The notes beneath the pieces are model-generated. The model had not been told where the DNA came from. It saw nothing but the letters and a program-made list of their open reading frames with translations, and made no database searches. Below are positions 56,068 through 64,000 of a stretch of DNA of 64,000 nucleotides, in pieces. How positions within the stretch are numbered: position 1 is the stretch's first letter; every line of letters starts with the position of its first letter. Source of the DNA: Ceratotherium simum simum. Taxonomy: Eukaryota; Chordata; Mammalia; Perissodactyla; Rhinocerotidae. The stretch spans positions 6,646,099 to 6,710,098 of the forward strand of contig NW_004454175.1 in the NCBI RefSeq assembly GCF_000283155.1, in the 5' to 3' direction. The position numbers were made by a program, and so were the translations under genes.

Positions 56068-57779
56068 GTTATGTATAACACTTAAGAAATCCAATAATCA
56101 TACTCTTGAGAGAATGACTTATAACTGACCACAACTAAATACGGATATCACATGGTAAAATTTCTTTTTGTTAAGAAGTCTCTTTGTGACAGTCTCAGAA
56201 TCAATTGGAATTCTTATATATATTTATGTGACGTTAAGTTAAAAATAGAGAAATTTTTTTAACATTACACCTTGTTTTCATGCTTAGATTAATTTTAGAA
56301 AGAATAAATAAAGAAATACTAAGAAACACACAATATTCTCATTTAGTCACAAACGGTCTTGGGTCATTGCCATTAATTATAAATTAAGAGTGGGTGATGA
56401 CTGTATAATCATTAGATACTGGTGCACTCATGGGCTGGAATTATAACTTGGAAATAATATTCTGTTGATCCTTGGAGAACCAATGTTTTATAAGATAGAT
56501 AGAAGCATATCATATAGCTAGATAGAAGATGGCACTTTAGGCCCTACAAATGATCTCATCCTGACCTCCCTAGAATACCTGGAGTACTGGGACTGATTGC
56601 TGGGAGAGGGTGATCCACAGTCCACTGTGGTCTGTTTGCCATGCAGAGTGGAAGCTCTGGAATGGTGTTTCTCTCTGAGAGAGTCGGTATGTTGAGAGTT
56701 GTGATTATGACCAGCCTGTTAGGAAGCTCCGGGGCAGACAGGTTGAGTCTGTCGGTGTGTGTATAGTAGATACTGTATTAGTGTCCAGACCTGTCCTCTG
56801 TCTGAGTTTCCAGAGTAGACTGCGTGTCCTCATGGCCAGTGTGTCAGTCTCTGTTCATGTGCATGGAACTGTTTAGGAGTCCTAGAACAAGCCCTGAGTA
56901 TCTCTAGAGTGCTCAATGTGTTCCAGCCATCAAGTTAGGAGAACTCTCCAGGAAGTCAAGATAATACCCATGTCTTTGTTTTATTCCAGACCTCCTCATA
57001 GGTTTATATGAAGACCGATTTCTCCAATTGGGAATGCACTGTTATCAGGGGAGGATACTAGAAGTGGGCTCTGATCTCCTTTCCTGTTTCTAGTATGGGG
57101 GCAGGGAGTGAGGCTCCACCCAGAGCCCAGCCAAGGCTAAATAAGATTCCTGAAAATGCTATGCAAGTCCTCCTAATACTTTAATTATACTGCTAATACA
57201 GCACTTACAAATTGTATTTTGATAGACTTTAGACTCTTTAATATGGCTTATAACGTTTTTCATTATGTGGCTTAAAGTGGGTTCCCCAGAATTAGTTACT
57301 GAAATAAGGATTTGAGCAGTTCAGTTGGTCGATGATGGAAGCACTGGTAGAGAAGTGGGGGAAGGGGATCCAGAAAAGAAGTCAGCCAGTAAGGGGTATC
57401 TTATCAAGGCACTTGCCATTGAAGGTAACTGAAGCTTAATCCACTGAGGAAAAATCTGGAGGTCATTGTAGAACATGTGACACAGAATTGTCCCAGCAGA
57501 GGGGCAAGGAAGCTGAGGTATTTATATACCAACTCTCACCAGTCTTTGAGGGTTGCTCTGGGTAGGGAGGGGTGCGTTAATTTCCCAGCACTTCTGGTCT
57601 GCTTCAAGGGTAGGCAAAGTGGCTTCAGTACTATTTGCCTGAGAAAGACCTAAAGGGGCTCCTGAAGGGATCTGGCAGCTCTCACAGTATCTGCTGCAGG
57701 TCCCTTCTTTCCTCCCTAGCCTCACTGCCTTCTTCTGCCACAGCACTGGGAATTCTTACCTGCTTGCTGTCCCTTTCAT
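56068..57779. other. No gene seen; unassigned, partly GC-richer
   Basis: 56640-57150 is less AT-rich and looks like unique sequence. The 57270-57770 part has a texture like an old LTR ('gtgggttccccagaattag'), but I cannot place it in a family. Confidence 0.4.
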
Positions 57780-57900
57780 TATTCAGGGTGTTTTCCAGAT
57801 ACATACTATGTGCTAAGCACTTTTCTAGGTACTGGGGATTCACAAGGGAACAAGATAGAAATGGTCTCTGCCTTCAGGGACACAACACTCTTCTTTCTAA
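57780..57900 (-). mobile_element. L2 3' end, antisense
   Basis: 'atacatactatgtgctaagc' and 'ggtactggggattcacaagg' are the antisense of the L2 3' terminus. It is immediately followed by a sense L2 end, forming a head-to-head pair. Confidence 0.78.
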
Positions 57901-58078
57901 AACCCTCTTTTCTTCCTCACTTAATAACTTGCTTACAAATGACTCTATCTGTCTTTATTCCTCACAAAAATGAAAGCTCATTGAAGGCAGAAACCAATCC
58001 TGCCTGGTTCACTGCTCAATTCCCAGCCATGGCAAAGAGCTTGGCGTAGAGTATTTGTTCAGTTCATTTCAGTTGACA
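57901..58078 (+). mobile_element. L2 3' end, sense
   Basis: 'aatgaaagctcattgaaggc', 'tgcctggttcactgctcaat' and 'gagcttggcgtagagtattt' are the L2 3' UTR in sense. It is inverted relative to the adjacent copy. Confidence 0.8.
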
Positions 58079-58084
58079 GTGTCG

Positions 58085-58230
58085 TACTACAGATGGTCAT
58101 AAATATGAAGGTTGGCTTGGCTACAGTAGGAGCTCCTTGAGGACACTCATTGCACCTGTGCAGCTTTGTATCTCTGGCACCTAGTATATCTCTGACACGT
58201 AGTAGATATGCAAGACATTTTAAGACAGTT
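58085..58230 (+). mobile_element. Second L2 3' end, sense
   Basis: 'gagctccttgaggacactca', 'tgtatctctggcacctagta' and 'gacacgtagtagatatgcaa' form another L2 3' end following directly. It may be a separate insertion or a local duplication. Confidence 0.68.
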
Positions 58231-58767
58231 AAATTAAGTTTAATCAAATTGAATTATTGTTCAGAATATATTGACCCAGATATACCAGTAACTTGAAATC
58301 ATGTTTCATAAATAATTGTTGAAATAATTGGAAATGTTTAATATGAAAAAGTTAAGACTTGAGGAGGACATGCGCTTGTCTTCAGATATCATAGAAACGA
58401 ATAAAAAAGAAAGATACTGGGCTTGTTTTGTCTTCCTGAAGTAAAACCAAATTTAGCACTGAATTAGAACTATGAAATTCAGTATGTTACTGTGGGAGCA
58501 ATGAGTTGCCCATCATTGGAGGCGCCCAAGCATATTCTGGGGATATGGTTTAACAATATGTTTTCAAACTTAACAGTAATATGTGTGGTTGATGTAAGTG
58601 CCTGAGAATTGAGATTCTATGATTTTTCTAGATAAATGCAAAGTAATATATTTCTTCAGTCACTTATAATTTTACAAAGGATGTTCTGGAGGAAAATTAT
58701 CTCTACCTTTCTCACAAGGAGGTTGTGTTTCCAACTAATAGTTGGATTGCTTTATACCTGATGAGTG
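58231..58767. other. No gene seen; AT-rich unassigned sequence
   Basis: No recognised repeat or exon. Confidence 0.45.
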
Positions 58768-58978
58768 GTTTTCACATAATCCTTGCAGAGATCCTTTGAA
58801 TAGATAGAGCAAGTACTATTATTCCCATTTTACATGAATGAAGACAGATGCTTGTAGAGATTAATTCATTTGTCAAAGGTCACACATGTAGTAATTGGTG
58901 TAAATAGAACATGAACCCAGGTCTTTGTGCCTCCTTCTCCAGAGCTGTCTACAACACCATGCCACTTCTGAGATGGGA
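58768..58978 (+). mobile_element. MIR SINE, sense
   Basis: 'tattattcccattttacatg', 'gtcaaaggtcacacatgtag' and 'aacatgaacccaggtctttg' are in MIR order. The 5' tRNA-like part is weak. Confidence 0.84.
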
Positions 58979-59553
58979 GAGGAAAAACACAACTTCCTTT
59001 TTAAATCCTAATGCAGATCTTCCCTTGTAGAAGGACTCTGAAAGCCCTCTGTAATTTATAGTTGAGAATGAGTTTGTAGGATGTAGGATGAGTTAGTAGG
59101 ATGATCAAGAGCAATGGACAAGGAGAAACAAGATTCAGTTAACAACACAGGGCTCTGGTACCCCATGTTGCTATTTGCCCCACAGAACCCGACTGCTTTT
59201 CCTGGGAAGGAATTATAATGATGCTTTTATGTTCCTGGCCAGGAAATGTTTATAAATCATAATGTACCATTTGCAAGTGATGCTACCTTATGAATATTAA
59301 AAGATTAGGAAATGATATTGGCTTTTGTTGAAAACCTTGAGTGACCCTGTAAGCAGACACAATAAATGATTGCTTTTATTGCAGTGCCCTCTAAATATTA
59401 TTAAAACTCTTTATAGTAGGCAATAAATAATGGCAAATGAATGCTTGATTTATAGCAATTACAGTACAGATGAGTTGGATTCATGTGCTGCACTGTAATG
59501 AAGATAATAGCTTAAAACACATGAGAAACAGTCACTCAATGATATATGAGCTG

Positions 59554-59592
59554 ATTTGCATGATCCATGTCCCTTGAGTAACCTGTAATTGG
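59554..59592. promoter_or_regulatory. Candidate octamer plus TAATTG site pair
   Basis: A perfect POU-type octamer ATTTGCAT (59554-59561) followed 25 bp later by TAATTGG, a homeodomain core. Known role of such motifs: binding sites of OCT/POU and homeodomain factors in developmental enhancers. Function here is inferred only. Confidence 0.3.
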
Positions 59593-60364
59593 CTATTATG
59601 AAATGGACTAAGAATGATTTGGTCTGCAAACAAGAGAAGTGGTACCAAATTACCGTATAATCCATGTGTATATTTTTTATTTTCAACACAAAACTATTTT
59701 TGTGGCATATAGGATTCATGCCTCCATATCTACATGTGTGAGTATTCAACGGCTAGGGACCATTCTTCTCTAGCTTCTTTGAAAATTTTTTCTTTGAAAA
59801 TTGGTATCACTCTGACTTTATTTACAGGAAACATTATATAAGATTGCTTTCTTTTAGCTTCAGTATGTGTGTACTACATTCTTTCATAGGAACCCTTTTA
59901 AGAGTAGATTTTGTGGGAGAGGCTGACACAGCATGGTGGAATTCCCAAGCAAAGTGATTCAAAGTATACATGTGACTTATTTTATTCAGCAAAGCAAATT
60001 TAGGTAAATCATATTAATATTTTATATCTAAGGAAGTTTCTAAAAAAACTTGGCTGTCTCAATTTTTTTTAATGTTTGCCTAAGCCTTCCTTTGATTCCT
60101 CCCAATAGAAAACCACAACAAAACAATAATAATCCACATGAAACCTCTTTTTTTAGTGGAATAAGCTGCCACTTTTGAAAGACAGTGAAGGGAGCTGTGC
60201 CAAAATGGTATTTCATGCCTAGACCGTCTGTCACGCTCCTGAAATCTCATCCTCATTATCACACAAATAACCCAAGGGATAGAACTAGTCCCACCGGCAA
60301 GAGGGATCATCAGTGTTTATCCTAAGCTACTGTTACAGTGGCCATAATGGGAAAAGGTATACCA

Positions 60365-60411
60365 TAATTAAGAGCTATAGCCAACTAATTAAGTCAAATT
60401 ACATCTAATTA
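60365..60411. promoter_or_regulatory. Three TAATTA homeodomain cores in phase
   Basis: TAATTA occurs at 60365-60370, 60386-60391 and 60406-60411, spacing 21 and 20 bp, close to two helical turns each. TAATTA is the palindromic core bound by homeodomain dimers. The even spacing is unusual in random AT-rich sequence but not proof of function. Confidence 0.3.
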
Positions 60412-61435
60412 TAAATCCAATAATCTATGCCAAAACTAGTTGCTGATAGCTAAGGGAAAAATAATACAGTTTTAATTAACCTCCATTATAGATTGCTATT
60501 TGAAGGTATTCTTTTTATTCAAAGTATTTTTTGCAGGATAAATACTATGGTCCTGTTCTATCTAATATTTTGGTTTAGGAATAGAGAAATGAAAAAAATC
60601 AGAAATCAGTTTAGCAAGGAAAACTTTACCTTTAAAATTAATTATGTTAATTATTAAATATTCCTAGAAAAGTTGAAAGGAAATTATAATACTAGTGTTG
60701 GATAATTATTTAATGCATTGTAATAAAATATTCCTAAAACAAATTAAGAAGGCTATGTAAAAACTGGGAATGGTCAACAGTGGATTTATTAAATAATAAG
60801 CTGGAAAATAAGGTGCCCATAATGAGAAAATTTGAAGCTATGTAATCTCCATGTAAGTTAACTAGGGACAAATTAATAACTATCTTCAAGTAATTGAAAA
60901 GTGGAAATAAGGAACTAAGGAAAGTGCTGACAAGCAGTTTTGAATATTCACCACGGATTTAAGCAATGTTACATTGCAAACATTAGTTGAACGTAAGGAA
61001 TTTACTAATCATAAATGTGGTTAGAGTTACATAATCTCCTGCAGAAAGCTATAAAACTTTTATCTCTGGATAGATTTAAAGAAAACATCAATCTGGAATA
61101 TTCTGAAGACTCCAAACATTAATATCAGCTCTAAATATCTCTTTCCCTTCTAGTGTTGTTTGATAATGTAAAGAAAATAAAAATCTAATTTTGGCGTATG
61201 GTGTATTTATTTAGGGATAAATCCATTTTGAAATACAAGTGCATGAGCTTACCTTCTTTTAGGCAAGAAATGTGATAAGCTATACAGAACGTAACCACAG
61301 AAAGCCAAAAGAACGTGAGATTTCTCAAAAGTTTGTGCTTCGCTGCTCCTAGGATGTGACAAGGCTATTATCCTGGGACCTGGGATTTTGCAACTGAGTT
61401 GTTACAGCAACTGGTATCTGAGCATAACGACACAT

Positions 61436-61700
61436 TCATGCATTTATTAAATAAACATTTATTGGCCATCTACTACATGTCAGCCATTGTGCTAAACAGA
61501 TGTGTAGAATACAAAGTTGAAAAAGGCTTAGCTCTTGACCTCAAGGAAGTTATGGAATAAAAGGAAAAATAAAACCTGTACATAAATTGCTAAAGTAAAA
61601 AGAAAATAGAAATATCATGACAGAGATATCAACAAAATGCTATGGTTTCAAGGAAGAAGTAACCATTTCCTGGAAATGATATAGCAGGAGATTTTCTAGT
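61436..61700 (-). mobile_element. L2 3' end, antisense
   Basis: 'aaataaacatttattggcca', 'actacatgtcagccattgtg' and 'ttgacctcaaggaagttatg' are the antisense of the L2 3' terminus and UTR. The distal part after 61580 is less certain. Confidence 0.68.
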
Positions 61701-62019
61701 GATTGTGTTACTAGATGATAATGAGTAGTGGATAAGATTTGAATAGGAAGAGAAGGTTGATGAAGGTAATTCTTTGCAAATCAACTAAAAATGGTGAATT
61801 TAAAGATCTTTACAATTAATCGTTGTTCTCCATGTTGTTGTACAATTCAGTCACATATGTTTTTACTGTGTGCCAGGCTCTATAGTAGAGGCTGGAAGTT
61901 TGTAGACGGTTTTATCCTTATAGAGAGTGAACCTTTATTGAATTACAAGTTTTGTCCTGGCAGGTCTTTCTTCCTGTAGAGTATAGGTACTTTCTCTCTT
62001 CACTCTCTCCTCTCTTCTG
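61701..62019. other. No gene seen; unassigned sequence
   Basis: AT-rich spacer between two L2 copies of opposite orientation. Confidence 0.4.
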
Positions 62020-62875
62020 AGGTGATCCAACCCATACCCATGACTTTTATTATCATCCACATAGTTTGCAAATTTGTGTCTCCAATCTAGACCTCTCTTC
62101 AGAGTTCCAGGCCATATTTCAGCTGCCTACCATGCACCAAATTAAAACCATCTAAAACAGAATTTAGAATTTTTCCCCCAAACCTAGCCTTTCCACAGTA
62201 TTTCCTATCTCAATAGACGGCACCAATATCCCTATGCAAATCTGAAACCTAGGAATCATCTTAACTGTCTACCTCTCATTACATGCCATAATAAATTCAC
62301 CAATCAATTCCAATAATCCAACTTTACCATTAAAAGTCTTTTAAATTCATCCAATTTTCTTCACATTGTCTCACAGTACGCTGACCCTCGTTACCATCTT
62401 CTTCCATATGGACCATTGTAATACATTATTTCCCTGCGTTGATTTTTGTCTCCTTCCAATTCATTCCCCATACTGCAACTGGAATGATTCTTTTAAACTG
62501 AATCTTATCATGTAACTTCCTTGCTTAAACCTTTCAAAAGCCATTGGAATTAAGACTATGTTTCTAAACAAGTGTCCAAAATCTTTCATGATCTGACCCC
62601 TGTCTAGTTCTCCAGACTGATCTCAAAATGGACTCTCCTCGCTGTCTTGGATAAAGCATGCATTCAGGTTCACAGATTTACCATTCTCCCTCCTGCTTTC
62701 TGGATTCTCTGCATATGCTTCTCCGTGGCCTGGAGTGCTTTCTACCATGTTCACTGCCTTACTTTCAGTTGATTTAACTTCTGCTTATTTATCAGATCTC
62801 AACTCAAATACCACTCCGTTAAGAAAACTGTCCCTCACTATTGGTATTTTTCCTTTGTGATCTTTTTTACCTACT
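62020..62875 (+). mobile_element. L2 LINE ORF2 3' part, sense, long copy
   Basis: The longest L2 in the window: 'gtgtctccaatctagacctc', 'cctagcctttccacagtatt', 'gaaacctaggaatcatctta', 'actggaatgattcttttaaa', 'tcatgatctgacccctgtct' and 'atctcaactcaaataccact' follow the L2 reverse-transcriptase C-terminal region in order. It ends before the usual 3' UTR tail. All frames are broken; it is a fossil. Confidence 0.9.
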
Positions 62876-64000
62876 CGCATACAATTCAATGGTGAGAAAT
62901 AAAGTTAAATAATATGAAGATGGATTTCTAGTTTAACATGGTGAAAAGCATATGAATTTATCTCTTCTCCAACTCCCAACTTCTCATTCAACATGTGTAA
63001 ACACACAGGAACAAAAAGAATAAGACATGAATCAATAGTAGACTAAAGAGTTAAACCAATGAATTGGGGATTGAAAGTGAACTGAATGAGAAGAGTCTAT
63101 CTTAGTGGAGCAGGGGTTACTATCACCTAAAAGATCTTTGAGAGGAGTACAAGAAAGATAGGCTAATTTGCATCCACAGAAATCCAAAAAGACTCAGGAA
63201 TTGGAGGCACCATGTCTCATGGAAGCAGGGTGAGGTGAGGAGCTGATAACAGTGGGATTGTTTGAAAGGTCATGTAGAAAGCTGTTGGACAACCCAAATA
63301 CCTCTTCTCTACCCCATGTACATTGAATGACCAGAAGATGAAACCTGTCTCTACCTTCAGATGAAACCAGAGAGGTATTATGTAGAGAAATTGAACCAGT
63401 AAGTCCCTAGACTCAGAAACACCGGACACAACAGAGATCAGGGATGAAGTACTGCATTGATAATTGGAGAAGTAAGTAAAAATCTACACATGGAACATTG
63501 AGAAAGCTATGCCTCTTTGTTATACTCAGCTCCCAGAGTGCAGACAAAAGTAGATAAAAGAGAATACTTACCAGGCAAAAGATGGGAGTATTCTATTCCA
63601 GAGAAACTGATCAGCTCTAAAGAATACTGACATTTATGGATTCCTGAATAAAATAACTTTGTCTCTGCATAGTCATGCTGCTGAAAGCTCATCAGCCAAC
63701 AAAGCACATCCATGTATACATAGCTTCTAATCAGCTTTTTGATGCCTTACTCTTAAATTTGGTGGATACTTAAGAATAACAAAATAATTAACGAATGTCT
63801 ATAACATGAAAGACAAAGAACAAACAAAGGCATTCATAGGAAACAAAAACAAAGCAGGCAACAGAAGAAAATGTTTTAGAAAATCCTTTAATTAGCTACT
63901 TCAAAGGTAGGATACAATGTTGCATACAAGAAACAAGAAAAGAATTCAAGGAACAATTTGGGAACAACAATGCTTTGGGTAATGAAAAACATGCTATCCA
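62876..64000. other. No gene seen; AT-rich unassigned sequence
   Basis: No recognised repeat or exon up to the window edge. Confidence 0.45.

Larger units (their letters stand above)
58979..61435. other. No gene or repeat seen; two candidate regulatory segments
   Basis: About 2.5 kb without any repeat I can name, the longest such stretch near the right end. It holds two motif clusters: an ATTTGCAT octamer at 59554-59561 with TAATTGG at 59586-59592, and three TAATTA cores at 60365, 60386 and 60406. No exon is supported. Unique AT-rich sequence with homeodomain-type sites is the usual texture of conserved noncoding DNA in gene deserts, but conservation has not been tested. Confidence 0.45.

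Overview
This is mammalian nuclear DNA, almost certainly from a perissodactyl and most likely a horse-type genome (Equus). The diagnostic feature is eight copies or fragments of the tRNA-derived equine repetitive element (ERE SINE), recognised by the GGGCCGGCCC head, the AGTGGTTAAG A-box region and the 'GATGTTAGCTCAGGG' body. The rest of the recognisable repeats (MIR, L2, ancient L1/HAL1, MaLR and ERVL-like LTRs, hAT transposon remnants) are the usual ancestral placental set. Family names come from remembered consensus sequence, not from a database search.

No protein-coding gene, exon, rRNA, tRNA gene, CpG island or CRISPR array can be supported. Open frames are short (140 codons at most), many lie inside repeats, and none resembles a known protein. 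The window is best read as part of a gene desert or a very long intron. There is also no sign of bacterial or phage-type organisation.

Layout. 1-10 kb: mostly unassigned AT-rich sequence with MIRs, an ERVL-like LTR, an L2 piece and a MER5-type relic. 10.4-12.2 kb: HAL1, then an ERE inserted at the edge of an antisense LTR. 14.0-18.5 kb: a nearly end-to-end ancient L1 broken by an antisense MLT1A-type LTR and three EREs; one ERE contains the only assembly gap (100 N). 18.5-24.8 kb: one L2, two ERE pieces, a MIR and a pyrimidine-rich 0.9 kb stretch. 24.8-26.1 kb: two sense L1 3' ends in tandem. 28.8-30.6 kb: an antisense L1/HAL1 relic. 31-45 kb: MIRs, three antisense LTRs and hAT relics. 45-49.8 kb: L2, MIR, a hAT-in-L2 nest, an ERV LTR and an ERE with a perfect 16-bp target duplication. 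51-56 kb: microsatellites including a pure 84-bp TATATG array, a MIR-in-MIR nest, an antisense L1 and the best preserved ERE. 57-64 kb: L2 and MIR pieces around a long unassigned AT-rich region with candidate regulatory motifs.

The most interesting non-repeat signals are possible regulatory islands: three TAATTA cores spaced 21 and 20 bp at 60365-60411, an octamer plus TAATTG segment near 59554-59592, and an ETS-core/CCAAT/AT-rich segment at 45890-46000. A strong G-quadruplex motif lies at 12489-12517. All are motif-level observations. No new biological system was found.
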